Notes under the pieces: generated by a model
The model's database searches: none
What the model was told of the DNA's origin: nothing
Seen by the model: only the letters and a program-made list of their open reading frames with translations
Translations under genes and position numbers: made by a program
Part shown: positions 17,342 to 25,828 of the stretch, piece by piece
Layout: every line of letters begins with the position of its first letter
Position numbering within the stretch: the first letter of the stretch is position 1
Assembly (NCBI RefSeq): GCF_000421965.1
Contig: NZ_ATAY01000030.1
Coordinates: 62,001 to 126,000 of the forward strand
Direction: 5' to 3'
DNA: 64,000 bases
DNA from: Ruminiclostridium papyrosolvens C7
GTDB taxonomy: Bacteria > Bacillota > Clostridia > Acetivibrionales > DSM-1351

Positions 17342-18430
17342 ATGGATAGCAGCAGTCTTTCCGATTACATGAGCAAAACCGTAGAGAATATTGTGAGCCA
17401 AACCATCAGGTCCACTTTAAAAAATCCCAAGGAAACAGCTTTTCTAATGAAATATTTGCTCACTACAAAAAAAGCAGCAGCCAGGAGAAAGAAAAGTGAA
17501 AAAGCAGGACTTCACATTCCTCCATTCCTGATAGCAAGTATAACTAAAAGCTGCAATTTAAGATGCAGTGGCTGCTATGCAAGAGAACTACATACCTGCT
17601 CTGCTGAAGTACTGGACAGTCAGATTACATGTGAGCGGTGGAATGAAATATTCCGGGAGGCAGAGAATTTGGGGATTTCATTTATACTTTTGGCCGGAGG
17701 AGAGCCTTTGATGAGAAGAGATGTTGTCGTAAAAGCTGCTGACAGCAAGAATATAATTTTCCCCATATTTACCAATGGTTTACTTATAGATAACTTTTAC
17801 ATAGACTTGTTCAGCAAAAATAGAAATCTGATACCAGTATTAAGCATTGAGGGTTATCAGGAGGAAACTGACCAAAGGCGGGGACCGGGTACATACAAAG
17901 CATTGTCAGAGGTGATGGGCAGGCTGGATGACAGTGGAATAGTTTACGGTACATCTGTGACGGTAACGACACAAAATATTGAGGAAGTTTCCAGTAAAAA
18001 TTTTATTGATATGCTATCAAATCTGGGATGTAAAATCATTTTTTACGTGGAATATGTTCCGGCAGAAGAAGGAACCGATTATCTCGCTCCAACTGAAAAG
18101 GAACGTGAGTCACTGGCAGAAAGGCTTACAGAGTTGCGGTCAGATTACAAGGACATTTTGTTTTTGTCCTTTCCGGGAGATGAAAAAGCAACTGGAGGCT
18201 GCTTGGCAGCAGGAAGAGGATTTTTTCATATAAATGCTGGCGGTGGGGCAGAGCCATGTCCTTTTTCGCCTCAATCAGATACAAATCTCAGAGAAGTAAG
18301 CCTTAAGGATGCCTTGAAGTCACCATTGTTCGGAAGGCTTGACAGTGAAGGACTGCTGCTGGGAGACCACAAGGGAGGCTGCCTGTTATTTGAGAAAAAA
18401 GCAGAGGTAGACGCACTTACGGGTTTATAA
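17342..18430 (+). CDS. radical SAM protein
   Basis: A 362-residue radical SAM enzyme. After a helical N-terminal 60 residues it has the cluster motif C71-x3-C75-x2-C78 in KSCNLRCSGCYARE and the SAM-binding stretch LAGGEPLMRRD. Cysteines near the C terminus (GGCLAAGRGFF, AEPCPFSPQ, KGGCLLF) suggest a reduced SPASM-like region for an auxiliary cluster. The substrate is unknown; no precursor peptide was recognised next to it, though the small 79-residue protein lies upstream. GGAGG at 17332-17336 defines the start at ATG 17342. Confidence 0.8.
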   Translation: MDSSSLSDYMSKTVENIVSQTIRSTLKNPKETAFLMKYLLTTKKAAARRKKSEKAGLHIPPFLIASITKSCNLRCSGCYARELHTCSAEVLDSQITCERWNEIFREAENLGISFILLAGGEPLMRRDVVVKAADSKNIIFPIFTNGLLIDNFYIDLFSKNRNLIPVLSIEGYQEETDQRRGPGTYKALSEVMGRLDDSGIVYGTSVTVTTQNIEEVSSKNFIDMLSNLGCKIIFYVEYVPAEEGTDYLAPTEKERESLAERLTELRSDYKDILFLSFPGDEKATGGCLAAGRGFFHINAGGGAEPCPFSPQSDTNLREVSLKDALKSPLFGRLDSEGLLLGDHKGGCLLFEKKAEVDALTGL

Positions 18431-18463
18431 TAAATTCAGTTTTTTCACATTCACTCAGGCGAT

Positions 18464-18487
18464 GGGAAGAGGCTGCTCTTTTCTTTT
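18464..18487 (+). terminator. terminator after the radical SAM gene
   Basis: GGGAAGAG (18464-18471) pairs with CTCTTTTC (18476-18483), including two G-T wobbles, with a GCTG loop and a following T-run. Confidence 0.5.
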
Positions 18488-18632
18488 ATTTTGAAACACA
18501 AATAATATCATAGTTGTATGTAAAAATTATACAAAAGAGCATGAGCATCAACAGGAATAGTTGATGCTTATAATATTGTATAAAGAAAAATTGAATATAG
18601 TTTTAATTTAGAAAATTGCATTAATATAGAAT

Positions 18633-18670
18633 TAAAGAAATATATTATTTACAGATAATATATTTCTTTA
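18633..18670 (+). repeat. 16-bp perfect AT-rich inverted repeat
   Basis: TAAAGAAATATATTAT (18633-18648) and ATAATATATTTCTTTA (18655-18670) pair perfectly around the loop TTACAG. It lies 88 bases before the flavoprotein gene and may be an operator or mRNA stem; function unknown. Confidence 0.6.
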
Positions 18671-18757
18671 TATACAAAAGGAGACCCCCCACAGATTGAA
18701 TATTTATTCAAATAAATGTAAAAACTAGAAAATATGTCGTAGAATGGAACAGATTAT

Positions 18758-19489
18758 ATGAACCAAAAAAATAATAAAGTGAACATCCTTGTTATAAATG
18801 GGAGTCCTAAAGGTATAAATAGTAATACGCTTAAAATAACAAATGCATTTCTAGATGGTATTAAGGTAAAATATCAGGGATTTGCTAAAATCGACATGGT
18901 TGTAGTAAGCACCAGTAATATTAATCATTGTAAAGGTTGTTTTTGTTGTTGGACTTCAACTCCTGGAAAATGTATTATAAATGATGACATGACACAAATT
19001 TTGTCTAAAATTATAAATGCAAACATTATTGTTTGGAGTTTTCCGCTTTATTACTATGGAATGCCTTCAAAGGTTAAGGCACTGCTTGATAGAAATTTGC
19101 CCTTATTATTACCGTATATAACTAATCGTGATGACGGTGGGAGTAATCATCCGTTTCGCTATAAAAGCAAACACGCTGAGATTATCTTAATCTCAACTTG
19201 TGGTTTCTACTCGACCATTAATAACTATGAAGCATTAATAAAACAATTTGATATATTGTATGGAACTAATTATACCAAGATTATTTGCCCTGAAGGAGAA
19301 TTATTCTCCCAGAAGCAACTAAGTAATAGAATCAATGAATACTTATTATATGTTAAACAAGCTGGTGAAGAATATGCCTTTAATCGATCTTTTTCAGATG
19401 AAACAGAGCAAAAGCTTAATAGCCTATTATGTCCACCAAAAACTTTTGTTAAATTTGCAGATAATAGTTGGAATATAAAGAATATTTAA
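18758..19489 (+). CDS. iron-sulfur flavoprotein-like NAD(P)H:FMN oxidoreductase
   Basis: A 243-residue flavodoxin-fold protein. The FMN phosphate loop is NGSPKGINSNT at the N terminus. The compact cysteine motif C-x2-C-x2-C-x7-C (CKGCFCCWTSTPGKC) matches the 4Fe-4S motif known from archaeal and clostridial Isf proteins. It probably transfers electrons from ferredoxin or NAD(P)H. A paralogue lies inside the biosynthetic operon at 28279-28968, so this gene may belong to the same pathway although a 331-base gap separates it from the operon. Ribosome site is weak. Confidence 0.75.
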   Translation: MNQKNNKVNILVINGSPKGINSNTLKITNAFLDGIKVKYQGFAKIDMVVVSTSNINHCKGCFCCWTSTPGKCIINDDMTQILSKIINANIIVWSFPLYYYGMPSKVKALLDRNLPLLLPYITNRDDGGSNHPFRYKSKHAEIILISTCGFYSTINNYEALIKQFDILYGTNYTKIICPEGELFSQKQLSNRINEYLLYVKQAGEEYAFNRSFSDETEQKLNSLLCPPKTFVKFADNSWNIKNI

Positions 19490-19820
19490 AAAGAAATACA
19501 GTCAGAAATTATGTTCTCAAGACATGTTCTCTTTTCTTAATGTTTTAATATATCTATGTATTACACATTCACATAAATTTTTCATTGTTACACTCATATC
19601 TTAGTCTATTTTGATAAAATTCAAATCTTTGAAATAATTTACAAAAATAATATTGAATCATAATGGAATATTTAGTAATATTATAGTAAAAGTTCCAAAA
19701 AATTGTAAAAATGTAAATACCAAAACTACCGGTGTAATTTGATTGAATTTATGACCTATTGTAAGGCAACTAAATTAATGTAATATTCTATAAAATATTC
19801 AAAGTTGGGAGAGGGGATAA
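19490..19820 (+). other. intergenic region upstream of the biosynthetic operon
   Basis: A 331-base AT-rich gap. It contains a direct repeat ATGTTCTC (19511-19518 and 19524-19531, 13-base period), and a candidate promoter near 19759. No coding sequence is convincing. Confidence 0.5.
19759..19786 (+). promoter_or_regulatory. candidate promoter of the polyketide-like operon
   Basis: TTGTAA (19759-19764), 16-base spacer, TAATAT (19781-19786), 35 bases before the first ATG at 19821. Read by eye. Confidence 0.4.
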
Positions 19821-20252
19821 ATGAGTAAATGGTATCATGAAAAACACATCGTTGAATTTAATGAATGTGACCCGTCTAAAACAGTTTATAATTCCAAGTA
19901 TTTTGTATGGTTTGAAAATTCCAGGTTTGCAATTGCCGAACAGGTGCAATTGTCATCTTATGTAGAAAAAATGGCTAAAGAGAAAGGGGATTCAATTATA
20001 TTTCCTGTTCTTGAAGCCGAGTGCAAATTCTTGCTGCCTATTCCTATGGGTACTCATTTAATTTTGCGTACAAAACTAGAAAAGCCGAAGGCTGCAAAAC
20101 TTGTTTTTAAACATATTGCGACAGGTGAATTGGATGGTAAAGAATATGCCGTTGCAACTACAACTGTAGGGGTGTTATCAGCAAAGAACGGACTACTTAT
20201 AAGTCTAGACGACAATTTTAAAAAACTGATTAATGATTATTTAGAAAGTTAG
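19821..20252 (+). CDS. hotdog-fold acyl thioesterase (4-hydroxybenzoyl-CoA thioesterase-like)
   Basis: A 143-residue single hotdog domain. The 4HBT-type active-site stretch is NECDPSKTVYNSKYFVWFEN, with the probable catalytic Asp in ECDP. It resembles the thioesterase at 29868-30299 in the same operon (both share ECDP and YFVWFE). It may release the finished chain from the carrier protein or edit stalled intermediates. It is the first gene of a 14-gene run with very short gaps; ribosome site GGGAGAGGGG precedes ATG 19821. Confidence 0.8.
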   Translation: MSKWYHEKHIVEFNECDPSKTVYNSKYFVWFENSRFAIAEQVQLSSYVEKMAKEKGDSIIFPVLEAECKFLLPIPMGTHLILRTKLEKPKAAKLVFKHIATGELDGKEYAVATTTVGVLSAKNGLLISLDDNFKKLINDYLES

Positions 20253-20262
20253 GATGAAGCAT

Positions 20263-21216
20263 ATGAAAAAAATATTCATTTTCCCTGGACAAGGGGCACA
20301 AAATCCCCAGATGCTTCAAGATATCAAGGGTTATTCGCTTAATGAAATTAAACCGGTATTTGACACTGTTTCTGAAGCGTGTAAATTTGATGTAATATCT
20401 TTTTTAGAGAGTGCAACACAGGAAAAGCTGAGCCTCACAAATTATACACAGATTGTCATGTTCGCTATGAATATGGCATATGTGAAGGTCTTAAGCGGCC
20501 TTGGAATTAAGCCGGATGTAACAGCGGGACACAGTTTGGGACAATACTGCGCTTTGGTTGCCGCAGGTGTACTTGATTTGTATGAAACAAGCTGCTTAAT
20601 CAGAGAGCGAAGCCGCTTAATGAGTGAATTGAAAACGCATGGACGTTTATGTGCTGTTTCTTCTCCATGTATGTCTATAGAGTATGTAGAACAAATGTGT
20701 TCTGATATTTCAAAAGCTACAAATGACTGTCTGCAGATAGCTCTTTATAACTCAAATAAACAGATAGTTGTTGGCGGAGCAAAACCTGCTATAGAAAAAT
20801 TTTATGAAGAAATTAAGGAAAATGTTGAATACAAAGCAACAATTCTGCCAGTTGGACAGGCCTTTCATACTCCTATTATGGATGAAATGCTTCCAGAATT
20901 CAGAAATCATGTTAATGATATTTCAGTTAAAGAGCCCTCAATACCGGTGATCTTAAATTGTACCGGTGATTATTATATTGAAAAAAACAACGGTGAGGAT
21001 TTAAAAAACGAGCTGATTGAACAATGCCACAAGCCTGTTCGGTGGCTCCAGACAATGAATACATTATTGGAAGTTGAGAACCCTGTTATAATTGAAGTTG
21101 GGCCTGGACATTCTTTATCGGGGCTGTTCAGAAATCTGACAAAAGAAGTAAAGGTTTGGTGCTCGGAAGATAAAAAAAGTGTAATGATGCTCAGTAAAAA
21201 AATAAACCAGGAATGA
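20263..21216 (+). CDS. malonyl-CoA:acyl carrier protein transacylase (FabD-like)
   Basis: About 317 residues. It has the AT landmarks FIFPGQGAQ, the nucleophile Ser91 in GHSLGQY, the substrate-carboxylate Arg in LIRERSRLM and the catalytic His in GQAFHTPIMDEM. It would load malonyl units onto the carrier protein encoded at 22038. ATG 20254 is also in frame, but ATG 20263 has AGGATGA at a proper distance. It lies within the biosynthetic operon, so it is a pathway-dedicated AT rather than the housekeeping FabD. Confidence 0.88.
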   Translation: MKKIFIFPGQGAQNPQMLQDIKGYSLNEIKPVFDTVSEACKFDVISFLESATQEKLSLTNYTQIVMFAMNMAYVKVLSGLGIKPDVTAGHSLGQYCALVAAGVLDLYETSCLIRERSRLMSELKTHGRLCAVSSPCMSIEYVEQMCSDISKATNDCLQIALYNSNKQIVVGGAKPAIEKFYEEIKENVEYKATILPVGQAFHTPIMDEMLPEFRNHVNDISVKEPSIPVILNCTGDYYIEKNNGEDLKNELIEQCHKPVRWLQTMNTLLEVENPVIIEVGPGHSLSGLFRNLTKEVKVWCSEDKKSVMMLSKKINQE

Positions 21217-21230
21217 ATGGAGGTGTACAT

Positions 21231-21986
21231 ATGTGGAAGTTATTTGATGAAGGATGCACAGCATTAGTAACCGGTGCTTCAAGAGGTATTGGCAGGGCAA
21301 TTGCCTTGGAATTGGCAAGGCAGGGAGTTGATGTTGCAATAAATTATCGCTCCAATGAAGAAATGGCTATATCTTTAAAAGAAGAAATAGAAGAAATGGG
21401 GCGCCAGGCTCTTATTATTAAGGCAGATATGCAAAACCCTGATGAAATAAAGCAAATGTTCAAGCAAATAAAAAGCCAGTTTAGACATATTGACATTCTT
21501 GTAAATAATGCCGGAATAATTAAGGATGGTTATCTTATGATGATGAGCGAGGCCAGTTTTCAAAAGGTTATAGATACGAACCTTTTGGGCTGCTTCAGGA
21601 TTTCGCAGGAGGCATTGAAAATGATGTGCTCTGCGAAAAAAGGAGTAATAGTTAATATTGCATCAACAAGCGGAATTGTGGGACAAGAGGGTCAAGCTAA
21701 CTATTCTGCATCCAAGGCAGGCATAATTGCCTTCTCAAAGGTAGTTGCAAAGGAATATGCCAGATACGGAATAAGATGTAATGTTGTAGCACCCGGATTT
21801 ATTGAAACAGATATGACAAACGACTCAGGAGGTAAATCTCTTAAAGACAAATATATGGATTTTATTTCTCTCAAGCATTTCGGAGAGCCTCAGGATATTG
21901 CAGATGCAGTTGCATTTCTGGCTTCATCCCGTTCAAAATACATAACCGGCAAAGTTCTAACAGTGGATGGAGGCTTAATCGATTAA
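21231..21986 (+). CDS. 3-oxoacyl-ACP reductase (FabG-like ketoreductase)
   Basis: A 251-residue short-chain dehydrogenase. The NADPH loop is TGASRGIG, the catalytic set includes the Ser near 145 (VNIASTSG), Tyr158 and Lys162 (NYSASKAG). The frame is open from ATG 21213, but GGAGGT sits inside that extension, so ATG 21231 is the start. It would reduce 3-ketoacyl-ACP made by the fused ketosynthase. Gene order AT-KR-ACP-DH supports a complete beta-carbon processing set. Confidence 0.88.
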   Translation: MWKLFDEGCTALVTGASRGIGRAIALELARQGVDVAINYRSNEEMAISLKEEIEEMGRQALIIKADMQNPDEIKQMFKQIKSQFRHIDILVNNAGIIKDGYLMMMSEASFQKVIDTNLLGCFRISQEALKMMCSAKKGVIVNIASTSGIVGQEGQANYSASKAGIIAFSKVVAKEYARYGIRCNVVAPGFIETDMTNDSGGKSLKDKYMDFISLKHFGEPQDIADAVAFLASSRSKYITGKVLTVDGGLID

Positions 21987-22037
21987 GACAAAACTTGTTT
22001 TTATATAAAATTAAAATTAAGGTAAGGAGAATGAACT

Positions 22038-22325
22038 ATGAATGATATTTATAAGAAAGCAGAAGAAAGAGAAAAACTTTGTAGAGAAATCAAGAGCATG
22101 ATGGTTGAACAGCTTGATATTGAAATGGACCCTGAATTTATAACCAATGATCAACCAATTTTCGGACGTGGTCTGGAACTGGACTCAATTGATGCTCTTG
22201 AGTTGGCTGTTGGCATATATGACAAGTTTGAAATATCTGTAACAGATGATAACACTACAATCTTTAGTTCTGTTAATACAATGGCAGACTATATAGAGGT
22301 TCAAAAACTGGAAAACGAGGGTTGA
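22038..22325 (+). CDS. acyl carrier protein
   Basis: A 95-residue acidic carrier protein. The phosphopantetheine attachment site is Ser50 in GLELDSIDALELA, the canonical DS(I/L)D helix start. A slightly longer N-terminal helix than FabF-type ACPs is visible. It lies between ketoreductase and dehydratase genes and would be activated by the transferase encoded at 31569. GGAGA ribosome site precedes ATG 22038. Confidence 0.9.
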   Translation: MNDIYKKAEEREKLCREIKSMMVEQLDIEMDPEFITNDQPIFGRGLELDSIDALELAVGIYDKFEISVTDDNTTIFSSVNTMADYIEVQKLENEG

Positions 22326-22329
22326 ATAA

Positions 22330-22818
22330 ATGAAATTTACGACCAAAGAAATTATGTCGATACTTCCCCATAAAGCCCCATTTTTACTTGTAGACAAGGT
22401 GATTGAGTGTGAACCGGGCAAATATGCATTAGGTATAAAAAATGTGACTATTGATGAACCGTTCTTTCAAGGTCATTTCCCTACAGAACCTATATTACCG
22501 GGCGTTCTTATTGTCGAATCTATAGCACAGGTAACTGCTGTAATGTACTGTGCTGAATTTATGGAGTCAATGAAACAGGACGCTTCGGCAAATAACCTGA
22601 GTGAGGTTGATATTGCTAAGAAAATAGCAGAGCATGTAGGATATCTTGTTGAAATTAAATCAATGAAATTCAAAAAAACGGTTCATCCGGGTGATACTTT
22701 ACATATTCAAGTTTGGAAAAAAACTACATTTGCTTCACTCTCTTTGATAGAAGCTAAAGTTGTGGTGGATAATGAAATCGTTGCAGAAGGAAAGATTTCA
22801 GTATCAGAAAAAAACTAA
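22330..22818 (+). CDS. 3-hydroxyacyl-ACP dehydratase (FabZ-like)
   Basis: A 162-residue hotdog dehydratase with the FabZ signature FFQGHFPTEPILPGVLIVES; catalytic His49 and Glu63. An insertion around residues 78-96 (MKQDASANNLSEVDIAKKI) is longer than in typical FabZ. It would produce trans-2-enoyl-ACP. With no enoyl reductase gene in the operon, double bonds may be retained in the product. Confidence 0.88.
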   Translation: MKFTTKEIMSILPHKAPFLLVDKVIECEPGKYALGIKNVTIDEPFFQGHFPTEPILPGVLIVESIAQVTAVMYCAEFMESMKQDASANNLSEVDIAKKIAEHVGYLVEIKSMKFKKTVHPGDTLHIQVWKKTTFASLSLIEAKVVVDNEIVAEGKISVSEKN

Positions 22819-22854
22819 TAAACTCCATAACATTGACAAAAGGTGGGCTAATTC

Positions 22855-23775
22855 ATGGGAAAAATAATTAAAGTAAATAATTTGATAAAAAATTACGGAT
22901 CCGTTGAAGCTGTAAAGAATATATCTTTTGAAGTTGAAAAAGGAAGTTTGTTTGCTTTTTTAGGTACGAATGGAGCCGGTAAATCCACGACAATAGATAT
23001 ACTATCAACGTTGATAACAAAAAATTCAGGTAGTGTTGTGATTAATGAGTTGGAACTGGGAAAAGACGACCAAAAAATCCGCAAAGATATCGGGGTCGTG
23101 TTCCAAAACAGTGTTCTGGATAATTTACTTACAGTAAGAGAGAATCTGTCTATAAGAGGCTCATTTTACGGCTTAAGCGGCTCTGCATTAAAGGAGAGGA
23201 TAACCGAGGCCTCTAAAATAACGGAATGTGATGAATTCATGGACCGTAGGTATGGAAAGCTTTCCGGAGGACAAAAAAGAAGGGCGGATATTGCCCGGGC
23301 ATTGATAAATCAGCCAAAGATATTATTTTTAGATGAGCCTACAACAGGTCTGGACCCTAAAACCAGGACATCCATTTGGAATACAATCGGAGAAATGCAA
23401 AAGCACTTAGGAATGACTGTTTTTCTGACAACACATTACATGGAAGAAGCTGCAAATGCAGATACAATTACAATTATAAATCAAGGGCAAATTGTTGCTG
23501 AAGGTACTCCATACAACTTAAAGGAAAAGTACACCGATGATTTACTCAAGATTTATGATGCCGAGGAAGAAGTGGTTCGGTATTTAAACGAAAAAAAGAT
23601 ACTTTATAGCATGGACAAGAATGTAGTTTCGATTAATATCAAGGCTGCTGAAAGTGCAATAAACATATTAGCTGATTTAAAGGGTTGTATTACCTCTTTT
23701 GAAATGATACACGGTAATATGGATGATGTATTCTTAAAGGCAATAGGACAAAGTAGGGAGGAAGCTGAATGTTAA
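22855..23775 (+). CDS. ABC transporter ATP-binding protein (DrrA-like)
   Basis: A 306-residue ATPase. Walker A GTNGAGKST, signature LSGGQ and Walker B ILFLDEPTTGLDP are intact, and the roughly 80-residue C-terminal extension matches the DrrA/antibiotic exporter class. It overlaps the permease gene by 7 bases. It probably energises export of the cluster product or its glycosylated form. Confidence 0.88.
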   Translation: MGKIIKVNNLIKNYGSVEAVKNISFEVEKGSLFAFLGTNGAGKSTTIDILSTLITKNSGSVVINELELGKDDQKIRKDIGVVFQNSVLDNLLTVRENLSIRGSFYGLSGSALKERITEASKITECDEFMDRRYGKLSGGQKRRADIARALINQPKILFLDEPTTGLDPKTRTSIWNTIGEMQKHLGMTVFLTTHYMEEAANADTITIINQGQIVAEGTPYNLKEKYTDDLLKIYDAEEEVVRYLNEKKILYSMDKNVVSINIKAAESAINILADLKGCITSFEMIHGNMDDVFLKAIGQSREEAEC

Positions 23776-24653
23776 GAAAACTAATTTATCGTAATTCCAA
23801 ACTTTACTTCCGAGACAGGACGTCTGTATTTTTTTCTATGCTGGCAGTTCTGATTGTGATAGCATTATATATTTTGTTTTTAGCAAAGTTGCAGGTAGAT
23901 GCCGTAAATCAGCAAACAAATGGCATACTTAACGGAGACGATTTATCCTATCTCATAAATAGCTGGATTTTAGCAGGACTGTTGTCCATTACTACACTGA
24001 CAAGTACATTAGGTGCATTAGGAACAATGGTAAATGACCGGGAGAACAGAATTGTAATGGACTTTAAAAGTTCCCCCCTTTCAGCAATGACATATCCTGT
24101 TTCATGTGTAATAACATCATTTACAGTTGGAACTATCATAAGTGTTATATCCTTTGCAGTTTATGGGGGTTACATTTATTTTGGTACCGGGTATTTCTTC
24201 AGTATCGGAATGATTTTAAAATGTCTTGGACTGATTTGCCTGTCTGCTATGATGAGTGCTGCATTGATGGGCTTTATGGTGTCATTCTTTTCAACAAACA
24301 GTGCATATTCATCTGCCAGTTTGATAATCGGAACAACAATAGGATTTTTAAATGGGCTTTATGTGCCTATGGGATCATTACCAGAAACCATTCAAAGTGT
24401 ATTAAAGTTCCTGCCCTTCGGGCATATCGCTTCACTTTTCAGACGTGTACTTATGCAGGAGTCGGTTGATTTGTGCTTTAAAAATGCTCCAATGTCGGTG
24501 CGTGATAGTTACACCCGTGATTTTGGGGTGAATCTGGTCTGGAATGGAAGTGAAATCAGGTCATACATTTCAATCATATTTATCTTAGGAGTTTTACTTA
24601 TTTCATTAATATTGTTTTTTATTAATTTCAGACGCAAAAAACAAGAAATATAA
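23769..24653 (+). CDS. ABC-2 type transporter permease (DrrB-like)
   Basis: A 294-residue membrane protein with about six hydrophobic segments and the ABC-2 family landmark LNGLYVPMGSLPETIQ before the last segments. It is the membrane partner of the preceding ATPase and is translationally coupled to it. A single ATPase/permease pair inside a biosynthetic operon points to product export or self-protection. Confidence 0.85.
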   Translation: MLRKLIYRNSKLYFRDRTSVFFSMLAVLIVIALYILFLAKLQVDAVNQQTNGILNGDDLSYLINSWILAGLLSITTLTSTLGALGTMVNDRENRIVMDFKSSPLSAMTYPVSCVITSFTVGTIISVISFAVYGGYIYFGTGYFFSIGMILKCLGLICLSAMMSAALMGFMVSFFSTNSAYSSASLIIGTTIGFLNGLYVPMGSLPETIQSVLKFLPFGHIASLFRRVLMQESVDLCFKNAPMSVRDSYTRDFGVNLVWNGSEIRSYISIIFILGVLLISLILFFINFRRKKQEI

Positions 24654-24671
24654 TTTTTATAGGAGGTTTAT

Positions 24672-25790
24672 ATGTTTACAAGCAAATTGGAAAATAAGTA
24701 CAGTGAGAGAGCAGAGTTTATTGAAGTTAAGGATCGGAAAGTGGTAAAAACCTTAGGAAACCTTCAAAAAGAGTATACGGCACTTAGAGAAGGTGCTATG
24801 TTTTATGATTGCAGTACATACGGCTTGTTTTCAGTACATGGGGATAAAGCTGAGCTGTTCCTTGAAAATCTCGCTACAAAGGACATACAATACCTTAATG
24901 TAGGAAATGTCAGCGAATGTTATTTTCTCAATGAAGAGGCTGAAATTGTAGGAAATGTATTTGTAGTACGTAGAGAAAATGATTTTATTGTGATTTCGCC
25001 ATGGGAGAAGGCAGCTGATGTTAAAGAATGGCTTGTTATACAGGCTAAGGAGTCAGAATATGAAATTGAGATAAAAGATTTGTTTGATACAATGGCAATC
25101 GTATCAACAGAAGGCCCCAAGTCATGGAAAGTTGTTAAAAAGATTTTTGGTGTTGAAATTGAAAATCTTGCACTTAGAGCCTCCATGTCATTTTCATGGA
25201 GCGGACAGGAAATCCTTCTTATACGTGCAGGTCGTTCAAGTGAGTACGGATATATTGCAATATCATCAATTGAAGGCGGATTAAATATATACGATAAACT
25301 TTTGAATGAGGAAGGTCAATGGGATTTCCCGGTGAATGAAGGCGGACTGGAATGTATTGAACTTGCAATGCTTGAAGTTCACCAGCCAAATTTTTTAAGA
25401 GAAACCTCCGAACACGGAAATATATTTGAACTTGCTCAGCAATGGCAAATACAATATGACAAAGAAGACTATATCGGATACGAAAAAATGATGGAAATAT
25501 TTAAAACGGCAAATTCGAAAGGTGCTGTAGGCTTTGTAGCAAATGAAAGCCAAATTCCTTATGAGGCAGGCGACAAAATATATCTGAACGAAGCTTGTAT
25601 AGGACATGTTGTTTATTCTCTTTACTCAATAAAGCTTTGCAAGCCTTTAGGAATAGCTTTGCTAAACAATCCTTATGCAAATGCCGGCCTGACACTTGAA
25701 GTAAAAACCCCAGATGGAGTACTGCAAAATATACAGACAATTTCAGGTCCATTTATACGTCCTTTGAGCTGGGATCAAAAAATGGAATAA
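24672..25790 (+). CDS. GcvT/aminomethyltransferase-family protein of unknown role
   Basis: A 372-residue protein with the glycine-cleavage T-protein fold: N-terminal GCV_T domain (ALREGAMFYDCSTYGLFSVHG is the usual start; first part ALREGAMFYDCS), folate-pocket-like FVISPWEKAADV, and a C-terminal barrel domain (FIRPLSWDQ at the end). Glycine-cleavage partners GcvH/P are absent, so this is not glycine catabolism. Relatives include tetrahydrofolate-dependent demethylases and Fe-S assembly YgfZ. Here it may move a one-carbon unit on or off the polyketide; that is inference from operon membership only. Confidence 0.75.
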   Translation: MFTSKLENKYSERAEFIEVKDRKVVKTLGNLQKEYTALREGAMFYDCSTYGLFSVHGDKAELFLENLATKDIQYLNVGNVSECYFLNEEAEIVGNVFVVRRENDFIVISPWEKAADVKEWLVIQAKESEYEIEIKDLFDTMAIVSTEGPKSWKVVKKIFGVEIENLALRASMSFSWSGQEILLIRAGRSSEYGYIAISSIEGGLNIYDKLLNEEGQWDFPVNEGGLECIELAMLEVHQPNFLRETSEHGNIFELAQQWQIQYDKEDYIGYEKMMEIFKTANSKGAVGFVANESQIPYEAGDKIYLNEACIGHVVYSLYSIKLCKPLGIALLNNPYANAGLTLEVKTPDGVLQNIQTISGPFIRPLSWDQKME

Positions 25791-25828
25791 TCATTTTTTC
25801 AAATACATAGAAAGGTATAATTAACCAT

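Larger units (their letters stand above)
18431..18757 (+). other. intergenic region: terminator, AT-rich palindrome, upstream region of a flavoprotein gene
   Basis: A 327-base gap. It holds a U-tailed hairpin (18464-18487), a smaller hairpin AGCATCAAC/GTTGATGCT (18544-18552 and 18560-18568), the long palindrome at 18633-18670, and an unused AAAGGAG followed by a C-run near 18678-18690. No protein gene is convincing here. Confidence 0.5.

Noticed and set aside
18678-18729. Possible 10-codon leader peptide (AAAGGAG, TTG 18697, stop TAG)
   Set aside because: Spacing is poor and the peptide lacks any regulatory codon run; more likely chance sequence.
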